DNA from: Leucobacter sp.
Lineage (GTDB): Bacteria; Actinomycetota; Actinomycetes; Actinomycetales; Microbacteriaceae
DNA: 7,420 nucleotides
NCBI GenBank assembly: GCA_012510755.1
Contig: JAAZHL010000222.1
Coordinates: 1 to 7,420, forward strand
Reading direction: 5' to 3'
A model generated the notes under the pieces. The model made no database searches, had not been told where the DNA came from, and saw only the letters and a program-made list of their open reading frames with translations. How positions within the stretch are numbered: the first letter of the stretch is position 1; each line of letters starts with the position of its first letter. A program made the translations under genes and the position numbers. Positions 1-5,401 of the stretch are shown here, piece by piece.

Positions 1-53
1 ACGCAGCAGCAGCCACCGCCGCAGCCACCGCAACCGCCGCAGATGGGCAGTAA
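1..53 (+). CDS. Possible 3' end of an upstream gene (Ala/Thr-rich tail)
   Basis: The first 42 bases are a run of GCA/GCC/ACC-like triplets. Read from base 3 they give an Ala/Thr-rich tail ending in Ala-Asp-Gly-Gln and a TAA stop at 51-53. After this point the base composition drops and looks non-coding, which suits a gene ending here. The same bases read from position 1 give a Gln/Pro-rich peptide with a TGA at 97-99, and the frame from base 2 is also open, so the reading frame is not settled. No function can be assigned. It could equally be non-coding repeat-like sequence. Confidence 0.2.
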   Translation, partial: AAAATAAATATAADGQ

Positions 54-88
54 ACGCTGCCGCTACCAAGAAAGGCGACAACAACTGC

Positions 89-104
89 CCACCTGCTGAG
101 GTGG
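89..104 (+). terminator. Stem-loop, possible terminator without a U-tract
   Basis: A perfect 6-bp stem (CCACCT at 89-94, AGGTGG at 99-104) closes a GCTG tetraloop. It lies about 35 bases after the possible upstream stop codon at 51-53. No T-run follows, so it is not a canonical intrinsic terminator. U-less hairpins of this kind are common after genes in high-GC actinobacteria. It could instead be the first stem of the permease leader. Confidence 0.35.
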
Positions 105-107
105 AAA

Positions 108-186
108 CTCGGTACCCCGCCTCGATCGAAGCGGCAGATTGGTCACCCCGAGAGGGCTGCTCTGGTGCCAGAATGAGAGCAGCACC
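108..186 (+). promoter_or_regulatory. Hairpin-rich leader of the permease operon
   Basis: Two further structures sit between the stem-loop at 89-104 and the permease ribosome site. The first pairs CTCGG (108-112) with CCGAG (148-152) and contains an inner CCGC/GCGG stem (117-120 with 131-134) around a TCGATCGA palindrome. The second is a perfect 8-bp stem, GCTGCTCT (156-163) with AGAGCAGC (176-183), with a 12-base loop. A competing pairing, GGTGC (164-168) with GCACC (182-186), would exclude that stem, so two folds are possible. No T-tract follows. I could not match it to a known riboswitch consensus. Bases 187-230 show no clear structure. That it is transcribed, and that it regulates, are inferences. 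Confidence 0.3.
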
Positions 187-230
187 GCCAATTGTGCAAC
201 GAAGCACCGTACCGACGGACGTAAGTAAAC

Positions 231-236
231 GGAGGT
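231..236 (+). promoter_or_regulatory. Strong ribosome binding site for the NCS1 permease
   Basis: GGAGGT lies 7 bases before the ATG at 244. It is a near-perfect match to the anti-SD sequence and fixes the start codon of the permease. Confidence 0.85.
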
Positions 237-243
237 AAGCAAG

Positions 244-1716
244 ATGCCAGAGCAACTACCACCCCAGGCCGCAGTGCCGGGAGTCTTCAGCGTTGAGAAG
301 ACGGGCATCGAGATTGTGCCCGAGGCCGATCGCACCGCGAAGCCGCGCGACCTGTTCTGGCCGTGGTTCGCCGCAAACGTGTCGGTGTTCGGCATGTCGT
401 ATGGCTCATTCGTGCTTGGCTTCGGCATCTCGTTCTGGCAGGCGACGCTCGTCTCGGTCGTCGGCATCGTCGTATCGTTTCTGCTGTGTGGGCTGATCGC
501 GATCGCGGGTAAGCGCGGGTCGGCACCCACGATGGTGCTGTCGCGAGCCGCGTTCGGTGTGCACGGCCAGAAGGTGCCCGGCATCGTGTCGTGGCTGACC
601 TCGATCGGCTGGGAGACCTTTCTGGCGATTATGGCGGTGCTCGCCACGGCCACCGTCATCACGCAGCTCGGCGGCGACGGTGACAGCGTCGGCCTGAAGA
701 TCATCGCGACCGTGATCGTCGCCGCGCTCATCGTCGCAGCCTCGGTGCTCGGCTACCACACGATCATGAAGCTGCAATCGCTGCTCACCTGGGTCACCGG
801 AGCCGTCACGATTCTCTACATCATTCTCGCGATCCCGCACATCGACCTCGCGACCGTCATGTCGGTGCCGGCGGGCAGCCTCGGCCAGGTCATCGGCGCG
901 CTCGTAATGGTGATGACCGGCTTCGGCCTCGGCTGGATCAACATCGCCGCCGACTGGTCCCGCTACCAGAAGCGCACGGCTTCTGACGGGGCGATCGTGC
1001 TGTGGAATACGATTGGCGGTTCGGTGGCGCCAGTGATCCTCGTCATTTTCGGCTTGTTGCTTGGCGCATCTGACCCGGCGCTCGCCGACGCGATCGGCTC
1101 TGACCCAATCGGCGCGCTGGCGACGCTGCTGCCGGTGTGGGTGCTCGTGCCGTTCTTGTTCACGGCCGTGCTCGCACTCGTTTCGGGCGCGGTGCTCGGC
1201 ATCTACTCGTCGGGCCTCACGCTGCTGAGCCTCGGCATTAACATTCCGCGCCCCAGCGCCGCCGCGATCGACGGGCTGATTCTCACCGCCGGAACCATCT
1301 GGGTCGTCTTCTTCGCCACCGACTTTCTTGGCCCGTTTCAGAGTTTTCTGATCACGCTCGGTGTGCCGCTCGCCTCGTGGGCCGGCATCTTGATCGCCGA
1401 TATCTTGCGCCGCAGCAAGGACTACGACGACGCGGCGCTTTTCGACCCGCGCGGTCGCTACGGCAGTTGGGACTGGACCTCAATTCTGACTATGGTGGTG
1501 GCCTCGGTCATCGGCTGGGGGCTCGTGGTGAACCTGTTCGCCGAAGATGCCGCCTGGAACAACTGGCAGGGCTACCTGCTGGGCCTCGTCGGCGGTAAAG
1601 AGGGCGATTGGGCCTACGCGAACCTCGGTGTCTTCATCGCGCTGGTGCTGTCGTTCGTGGTGACGTGGTTTGCGCGCGCGGCGAAGATCCGCAAACAAGA
1701 GCAAGAGCAAGAGTGA
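244..1716 (+). CDS. NCS1-family purine/cytosine-type permease (12 TM)
   Basis: This 490-residue protein is an inner-membrane symporter of the NCS1 family (cytosine, purines, allantoin, hydantoins and related compounds). The family signature Pro-Thr-Met-Val-Leu-Ser-Arg-Ala-Ala-Phe-Gly is at residues 95-105, and the conserved Ala-Asp-Trp-Ser-Arg-Tyr segment at 236-241. About twelve hydrophobic helices can be read, roughly at 41-61, 65-87, 116-142, 151-171, 178-198, 212-235, 250-274, 293-325 (probably two), 341-360, 363-386, 412-432 and 460-478. Length is normal for the family. The charged N-terminus (1-40) is cytosolic by analogy. The C-terminus ends in a Gln-Glu repeat encoded by three tandem CAAGAG units (1696-1713) that abut the TGA. 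The SD at 231-236 supports this start. The next gene begins 25 bases downstream, probably in the same transcript. Family is confident; substrate cannot be told from sequence, so no gene name is given. Confidence 0.9.
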   Translation: MPEQLPPQAAVPGVFSVEKTGIEIVPEADRTAKPRDLFWPWFAANVSVFGMSYGSFVLGFGISFWQATLVSVVGIVVSFLLCGLIAIAGKRGSAPTMVLSRAAFGVHGQKVPGIVSWLTSIGWETFLAIMAVLATATVITQLGGDGDSVGLKIIATVIVAALIVAASVLGYHTIMKLQSLLTWVTGAVTILYIILAIPHIDLATVMSVPAGSLGQVIGALVMVMTGFGLGWINIAADWSRYQKRTASDGAIVLWNTIGGSVAPVILVIFGLLLGASDPALADAIGSDPIGALATLLPVWVLVPFLFTAVLALVSGAVLGIYSSGLTLLSLGINIPRPSAAAIDGLILTAGTIWVVFFATDFLGPFQSFLITLGVPLASWAGILIADILRRSKDYDDAALFDPRGRYGSWDWTSILTMVVASVIGWGLVVNLFAEDAAWNNWQGYLLGLVGGKEGDWAYANLGVFIALVLSFVVTWFARAAKIRKQEQEQE

Positions 1717-1730
1717 AGGCGAGAACAGGC

Positions 1731-1736
1731 GAGGTG
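1731..1736 (+). promoter_or_regulatory. Ribosome binding site choosing the hydrolase start
   Basis: GAGGTG lies 5 bases before the ATG at 1742. It favours this start over an in-frame ATG at 1670, which would overlap the permease and add a basic, low-complexity 24-residue extension with no family resemblance. Confidence 0.75.
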
Positions 1737-1741
1737 CGATC

Positions 1742-2446
1742 ATGGCTGGTGTAGATGCAAGCAGTGACGAGGATCACCCAGCCTGGCTCGTGGTCATCGA
1801 CCCGCAGGTGATTTTCGCCTCACCCGACTCCGACTGGGGCTCGCCGTTCTTCGCCGAGGCATTTGCGAACATTGAGCGATTGGCCGCGGCCGCCGGCGAT
1901 CGGGTCTTGGTGACCCGCTGGCTGCCCACCGCCGATCGCACGACGAGCTGGGGTCAATACTTCGAGGCGTGGCCGTTCGCCGACAAACCGGCGGACGACC
2001 CGCTGTTTGACCTGGTGCCAGAAGCGCAGCGGCTCTCGCCACACCCGACGCTCGACCTGCCCACCTTCTGCAAGTGGGGCGCCGAACTCGAGCGGCGCAT
2101 CGGTGATCTAGCCAGTGGCCTGGCCGGTGGTGCGGGTGACCGAGTGGCTGGCAGAGCGAGCGAGCGTGCGAGTGACCGAGAGCGTGCGCGCGGCCAATCG
2201 AGAAGTGGCCAGGGGAGTGGTGGCACCAGGGTGGTGCTGGCCGGGGTGTCGACCGACTGCTGCGTGATCTCGACTGCGCTTGCTGCGGCTGATGCGGGCG
2301 CCCGCGTGACGATCGCAGCCGATGCGTGCGCGGGTTCGACCGCAGCAAATCATGACGCCGCCATGCAGGTGATGGGCCTGTACCCGCCCCAGCTCACTGT
2401 CGCGAGCACCGACGACTGCATCGCACTGCTCTCTGCGGCACAGTGA
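1742..2446 (+). CDS. Isochorismatase-fold cysteine hydrolase with a repeat-rich insertion
   Basis: This 234-residue protein belongs to the isochorismatase-like cysteine hydrolases, which include nicotinamidase, N-carbamoylsarcosine amidase and biuret or ureidoacrylate hydrolases. The Asp-Lys-Cys catalytic set is visible: D20 in Val-Val-Ile-Asp, K111 in Cys-Lys-Trp-Gly, and C174 in Gly-Val-Ser-Thr-Asp-Cys-Cys-Val. The segment Ala-Asp-Ala-Cys-Ala near the C-terminus is also typical. It probably hydrolyses a C-N bond in a small amide or ureido compound in the cytosol. It starts 25 bases after the NCS1 permease with its own SD, so it plausibly acts on what that permease imports; this is inference from context. 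Residues 121-162 form a Gly/Ala/Arg/Ser-rich insertion just before the beta-strand that leads to the catalytic cysteine. It is built partly from a six-residue imperfect repeat and makes the protein longer than many relatives. True isochorismatase activity is not indicated. Confidence 0.85.
   Translation: MAGVDASSDEDHPAWLVVIDPQVIFASPDSDWGSPFFAEAFANIERLAAAAGDRVLVTRWLPTADRTTSWGQYFEAWPFADKPADDPLFDLVPEAQRLSPHPTLDLPTFCKWGAELERRIGDLASGLAGGAGDRVAGRASERASDRERARGQSRSGQGSGGTRVVLAGVSTDCCVISTALAAADAGARVTIAADACAGSTAANHDAAMQVMGLYPPQLTVASTDDCIALLSAAQ
2136..2189 (+). repeat. Imperfect 18-base tandem repeat inside the hydrolase gene
   Basis: Three units of 18 bases (2136-2153, 2154-2171, 2172-2189) share pieces: GTGACCGAG occurs at 2136 and 2172, and GAGCGTGCG at 2162 and 2180. 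The period is six codons, so the frame is kept. The peptide reads approximately GDRVAG, RASERA, SDRERA. This looks like an expanded surface loop. Confidence 0.6.
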
Positions 2447-2481
2447 GCTCTGCCGCGCAGTACCCTCCGCCGCGCAGTAAG
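2431..2481 (+). repeat. 17-base tandem repeat spanning the hydrolase stop codon
   Basis: Three adjacent 17-base units run at 2431-2447, 2448-2464 and 2465-2481, each of the form CTCYGCSGCRCAGTRNN. A weaker CCACGCAG remnant follows at 2485-2492. The first unit includes the TGA stop (2444-2446). CCGCGCAGTA is identical at 2453-2462 and 2470-2479. A 6-bp stem can form between units (GCGGCA 2435-2440 with TGCCGC 2451-2456), and CTGC/GCAG stems within a unit. There is no T-tract. It fills most of the gap between two convergent genes and might help end transcription. Confidence 0.6.
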
Positions 2482-2513
2482 CCGCCACGCAGCGAAGGGA
2501 ATGGGCAGCCTGC

Positions 2514-3212
2514 TTAGAGTCCGCCGAACCCGCCCGAGATGGTGTTCATCGTGAGCACAATAATGAGGGCGTTGAAGAAGAAGCTGAAGGTCGTGTGCCA
2601 GACCACCGTCCATCTCATGCGCGAGGTGGCTACCGACACATCTGATGGCGCAAACGAGGTGCCGTTCGTGTACGAAAAATACACAAAGTCGATCAGCCGT
2701 GGGTGTGTCGTCGCGACAAACCGCAGCGGCCGTTCGGCCTCGTCTCTGTGGTAGCGCGAGTAATAGATGCGCGCGAAGCCCCAATGGAACAGCGCCCACG
2801 AAGCAAGCATGGCCCACACGGCAATCAGCTCGTAGACCGCGATTCGCCCCGACACAGCACGGGTGAGAATGAGGTCGGCCGCTGCCGTGAGGCCGACCAG
2901 GCTTGAGGTGAAGGTCACCACGGTTGAGAAGACCCGCACCACCGTGCTGGCTGAGGCACGTTTGAGTAGTGGGTGATCCTCGTCATGAAATCGCAGATCA
3001 ATGTTCAACCAGATGACGGTACTCGCCAGATAGACGGTGGCGATGACGCTCCAGACCAGCAGCCGCAGGTTTTCGGCAGCCTCGCCGTCATCGGTGATCA
3101 GGTACCAGACACCGATGAAGACGAGCAGCAACTGGACGACGGCGCCGATGCTCTCGATGACGACGGTGAGCGCGCTTCTGAGGCGCGGGCGCTGCTTCGC
3201 GGGTGAGGCCAT
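2514..3212 (-). CDS. DUF1345 family integral membrane protein
   Basis: Counting from the ATG at 3212 this is a 232-residue membrane protein. The C-terminal block matches the DUF1345 pattern: Pro-Arg-Leu-Ile-Asp-Phe-Val-Tyr-Phe-Ser-Tyr-Thr (171-182), then Thr-Ser-Phe...Ser-Asp-Val (185-192), an Arg-rich turn, and a final helix. Hydrophobic helices fall near residues 19-39, 50-70, 93-117, 124-146 and 202-225, plus an amphipathic segment at 173-190. Function of the family is not established. An in-frame start at 3383 exists but would overlap the 3' end of trpS and add 57 residues with no family resemblance. The ATG at 3212 has a TANNNT box 6 bases upstream and is preferred. The gene is convergent with the hydrolase and lies 73 bases downstream of trpS on the same strand, probably with its own promoter. 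Confidence 0.8.
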   Translation of the reverse strand: MASPAKQRPRLRSALTVVIESIGAVVQLLLVFIGVWYLITDDGEAAENLRLLVWSVIATVYLASTVIWLNIDLRFHDEDHPLLKRASASTVVRVFSTVVTFTSSLVGLTAAADLILTRAVSGRIAVYELIAVWAMLASWALFHWGFARIYYSRYHRDEAERPLRFVATTHPRLIDFVYFSYTNGTSFAPSDVSVATSRMRWTVVWHTTFSFFFNALIIVLTMNTISGGFGGL

Positions 3213-3218
3213 TCCCCA

Positions 3219-3224
3219 AGTGTA
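3219..3224 (-). promoter_or_regulatory. Candidate -10 box of the DUF1345 gene (near-leaderless)
   Basis: TACACT on the minus strand is followed by six bases (TGGGGA) and then the ATG at 3212. The spacing would place the transcription start at or next to the start codon. The intervening GGGGA touches the ATG, too close to serve as a normal SD. No good -35 hexamer is visible. Confidence 0.45.
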
Positions 3225-3227
3225 GGG

Positions 3228-3256
3228 CTCGCGCGGCGCAACTCGTTGTTCGCGAG
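3228..3256 (-). terminator. Stem-loop downstream of trpS
   Basis: CTCGCG (3228-3233) and CGCGAG (3251-3256) form a perfect 6-bp stem around a 17-base loop, within the 73-base gap between the trpS stop and the DUF1345 start. There is no T-tract. It could slow or end trpS transcription, or be chance in GC-rich DNA. Confidence 0.3.
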
Positions 3257-3285
3257 AGCACAGCTGGCCTGCAGCGCCGAGTCGG

Positions 3286-4302
3286 CTAGCGGCGCAGCAG
3301 ACCCATCGCGTCGTAGACGCGGCCGAGGGTGGGTGAGGCGACCTCGTTCGCGCGATCTGCTGCCCCTGCAAGCAAGCGATCAAGCTCGCCGCGATCGTTC
3401 AGCAACTCATTCGTGCGATCGCGCACCGGTGTCAGGGTCTCGTCGACCACCTCGGCGAGCCCCTTCTTGAGGTCACCGTAACCCTTGCCCTCGTATTCGC
3501 GTTCGATCGACTCGACCATGCGGCCGCTCAGCACCGAATAGATGGTGAGCAGGTTCGAGACGCCGGGCTTTGCCTCGCGGTCGAAGCGCACCTCGCCATC
3601 AGCATCGGTCACCGCGCGCATGATCTTCTTGCGCGTCGCAGCAGGCTCGTCGAGCACATTGATGAGCCCCGCCTCGGTTTCGGCCGACTTCGACATCTTC
3701 GCGGTCGGGTTCTGCAGATCGTAGATCTTTGCCGTGCCGGTCTGAATCTGCGCCTCGGGCACCGTAAAGGTGTCACGGTACCGACTGTTGAAGCGCAGCG
3801 CGAGATCGCGGGTCAGTTCGACGTGCTGGCGCTGATCTTCGCCCACCGGCACCGAGTTCGCGTTGTACAGCAAGATATCTGCCGCCATGAGCATCGGGTA
3901 GGTGAAGAGCCCCACCGAGGCGGCGTCAGAGCCCTGCTTCTGCGACTTGTCTTTGAACTGGGTCATGCGGCTCGCCTCACCGAACCCGGTCAGAGTATTG
4001 AGCACCCAGGCCAGCTCGGCGTGCGCGGGAACGTGTGACTGCACAAACAACGTCGACTTCGCGGGGTCGATGCCCGCGGCGATGTATTGTGCGGCAGTGA
4101 TGCGTGTGTTTTCGGCGAGCACCTTTGGGTCTTGCGGCACCGTGATCGCGTGCAGGTTGACGACGCAGAAGAACGAGTCGAAGCTGTCTTGCATCGTCAC
4201 CCACTGGCTCAGCGCGCCAATGTAGTTGCCGAGGTGCAGGGAGCCGGCTGAGGGCTGCATTCCGCTGAAAATGACCGGTTTGGTGTGTGCGTTCATGTGC
4301 AT
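3286..4302 (-). CDS. trpS: Tryptophanyl-tRNA synthetase
   Basis: This is a class I aminoacyl-tRNA synthetase that charges tRNA-Trp with tryptophan in the cytosol. The HIGH-type motif is Leu-His-Leu-Gly-Asn-Tyr (residues 22-27), following the Phe-Ser-Gly-Met-Gln-Pro-Ser segment typical of bacterial TrpRS. The KMSKS loop is exact at 202-206. Asp-Ile-Leu-Leu-Tyr (142-146) and Val-Gly-Glu-Asp-Gln-Arg-Gln-His (153-160) are also hallmark segments. At 338 residues it is a full-length bacterial-type enzyme. Two starts are possible, ATG at 4302 or ATG at 4296; neither has a convincing SD, and the choice changes only two residues. It lies downstream of xth on the same strand with a 119-base gap containing a possible promoter and hairpin. 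Confidence 0.97.
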   Translation of the reverse strand: MHMNAHTKPVIFSGMQPSAGSLHLGNYIGALSQWVTMQDSFDSFFCVVNLHAITVPQDPKVLAENTRITAAQYIAAGIDPAKSTLFVQSHVPAHAELAWVLNTLTGFGEASRMTQFKDKSQKQGSDAASVGLFTYPMLMAADILLYNANSVPVGEDQRQHVELTRDLALRFNSRYRDTFTVPEAQIQTGTAKIYDLQNPTAKMSKSAETEAGLINVLDEPAATRKKIMRAVTDADGEVRFDREAKPGVSNLLTIYSVLSGRMVESIEREYEGKGYGDLKKGLAEVVDETLTPVRDRTNELLNDRGELDRLLAGAADRANEVASPTLGRVYDAMGLLRR

Positions 4303-4370
4303 TCGTTGTTTCTGGTGTGGCCTGCGGTGCGATTGTGCCGCACGTGGCAGAGCGTGGTTTTGAAGTTTTT

Positions 4371-4396
4371 GTGGCGAGGATCAGCCGTCTCGCCGC
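4371..4396 (-). promoter_or_regulatory. Stem-loop in the trpS leader / xth-trpS gap
   Basis: GTGGCGAG (4371-4378) pairs with CTCGCCGC (4389-4396), giving 8 pairs including one G-U, around a 10-base loop. On the minus strand it is followed by an A-rich stretch and not by Ts, so it is not a canonical terminator for xth. If transcription starts near 4397 it would form the extreme 5' end of the trpS mRNA. Confidence 0.35.
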
Positions 4397-4404
4397 CGAT
4401 ACCT

Positions 4405-4410
4405 ACCCTA
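4405..4410 (-). promoter_or_regulatory. Candidate -10 box for trpS
   Basis: TAGGGT on the minus strand fits TANNNT and would start transcription near 4397, leaving a leader of about 95 bases. A second overlapping option, TAGGTA, lies at 4400-4405. No clear -35 is visible, and trpS could also be read from the xth promoter. Confidence 0.25.
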
Positions 4411-4421
4411 TGCGGCGCAGC

Positions 4422-5282
4422 TTAGGCGGCGCGGTAGTCGACGACGACGGGTGCGTGGTCGCTCCAGCGTTCGGCGTAACTTGCGGCACGATCGACCTTG
4501 TAGTCGACGACACGTTCGGCAAGCTGGGGCGTGACCACGTGGTAGTCGATGCGCCAACCGGTGTCGTTGTCGAAGGCCTGCCCACGGTTCGACCACCAGG
4601 TGTAGGGCCCGTCGACTTCGCCGGCCCAACGACGCCCCACGTCGACCCAACCGTAGCCGGGACCCTCGGTGCCGTCGACGCCGAGCACGGCTTCACCCGC
4701 GGCGCCGAAGAACCGGTCGAAGTAGGCGCGCTCGCGCGGCAAGAAGCCGCTCTTTTTCACGTTGCCCTTCCAGTTCTTAATGTCGAACTCGCGGTGCCCG
4801 ACGTTGAAGTCGCCGACGACGGCCGCGAACTCACGCTCGGCAGCAAGCTCATTGAAGCGTTCGCCCATCGCGTCGAGAAACGCCCACTTGGCCTCTTGGC
4901 GAGGGGTGTCAACCTCGCCCGAGTGCGTGTAGTTGCTGACCACAGTGAAGGGGGTGCCGCCGAGCTCGAAGTCGGCCTCGAGCCACCTTCCGCTTGACTG
5001 CACGAGGTCTTGGCGATCCTCGCCGCCCAACCCCACGCGATGCGCCGTCGGCGCGACGCGACTCGCAATCGCCACCCCCGCGCGACCCTTGATGATGCAG
5101 GGGTCGTGCAAGATGTGCCAGTCGTCTCCGAGCAGCTCGAGCAGGTGCTCGTCTTGCGCGCGCACCTCTTGCATGGCGAGCACGTCAACGTCGCGTGTGT
5201 CGAGCCAGTCGCCCATTCCCTTGCGAAACGCGGCACGAATGCCGTTCACATTAACCGAGGCGACGCGCAAATGCTCAGACAT
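4422..5282 (-). CDS. xth: Exodeoxyribonuclease III / AP endonuclease
   Basis: This 286-residue enzyme belongs to the ExoIII (Xth) branch of the endonuclease/exonuclease/phosphatase superfamily. It cuts at abasic sites and trims 3' ends in base-excision repair, using Mg2+. Visible motifs are Asn-Val-Asn-Gly-Ile-Arg (11-16), Met-Gln-Glu-Val (37-40, metal-binding E39), Ser-Asn-Tyr (116-118), Val-Gly-Asp-Phe-Asn-Val (156-161, catalytic D158 and N160), Trp-Arg-Ile-Asp-Tyr (243-247) and Ser-Asp-His-Ala-Pro-Val (274-279, catalytic D275 and H276). All key residues are present and the length is normal. The start at 5282 is preferred over an in-frame ATG at 5330, because the family's Arg-Val-Ala-Ser-Val-Asn begins at residue 6. 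A GAAGG lies only one base from this ATG; an in-frame TTG four codons later is a possible alternative. It is divergent from glpK and upstream of trpS. Confidence 0.95.
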   Translation of the reverse strand: MSEHLRVASVNVNGIRAAFRKGMGDWLDTRDVDVLAMQEVRAQDEHLLELLGDDWHILHDPCIIKGRAGVAIASRVAPTAHRVGLGGEDRQDLVQSSGRWLEADFELGGTPFTVVSNYTHSGEVDTPRQEAKWAFLDAMGERFNELAAEREFAAVVGDFNVGHREFDIKNWKGNVKKSGFLPRERAYFDRFFGAAGEAVLGVDGTEGPGYGWVDVGRRWAGEVDGPYTWWSNRGQAFDNDTGWRIDYHVVTPQLAERVVDYKVDRAASYAERWSDHAPVVVDYRAA

Positions 5283-5289
5283 GCCTTCA

Positions 5290-5295
5290 AGTCTA
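5290..5295 (-). promoter_or_regulatory. Candidate -10 box of xth (near-leaderless)
   Basis: TAGACT on the minus strand is followed by seven bases and then the ATG at 5282. This fits a transcript that begins at or next to the start codon. No strong -35 can be seen. Confidence 0.45.
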
Positions 5296-5389
5296 GTTGG
5301 CCGCACTGACACGAGGCAGCACCCCGTCACCGGCTGCGTCTGCGAATACCTGCCTTCGCGGCGGCCTGCGGCATGTGGGTGGCGGCCGG

Positions 5390-5395
5390 TAGGCT
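5390..5395 (+). promoter_or_regulatory. Candidate -10 box of glpK (near-leaderless)
   Basis: TAGGCT is followed by six bases and then the ATG at 5402, again the geometry of a leaderless transcript. Its first three bases are also an in-frame TAG, so no upstream in-frame start is possible and ATG 5402 must be the start. The overlapping GGTAGG (5388-5393) could instead be read as a weak SD. Confidence 0.45.
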
Positions 5396-5401
5396 CGCAC
5401 T

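Noticed and set aside
1..42. CAG/CCG-like trinucleotide run as a CRISPR or structured repeat array
   Set aside because: The units are irregular triplets with no spacers. It is better explained as biased coding sequence or simple low complexity.
139..154. Possible ykkC/guanidine-type riboswitch from a GGTC...CCGAGAG string
   Set aside because: Only a short piece resembles that consensus. The spacing differs and the conserved 3' segment cannot be found.
63..731. Long minus-strand open frame opposite the permease
   Set aside because: It lies antisense to a well-supported NCS1 gene and resembles no protein family. High-GC coding DNA opens such frames by chance.
1670..1741. N-terminal extension of the hydrolase from an upstream ATG
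   Set aside because: It would overlap the permease, encodes a basic low-complexity stretch, and lacks the SD that the ATG at 1742 has.
3213..3383. 57-residue extension of the DUF1345 protein into the trpS 3' end
   Set aside because: It has no membrane or family-like sequence and overlaps trpS. The TANNNT box favours the 3212 start.
3902..4225. Plus-strand open frame opposite trpS
   Set aside because: It is a shadow of trpS; the minus-strand frame has exact HIGH-type and KMSKS motifs.
4287..4997. 236-codon plus-strand open frame opposite xth
   Set aside because: It is antisense to xth, whose catalytic motifs are all present. The predicted peptide is Val/Gly/Ala-rich with no recognisable motif.
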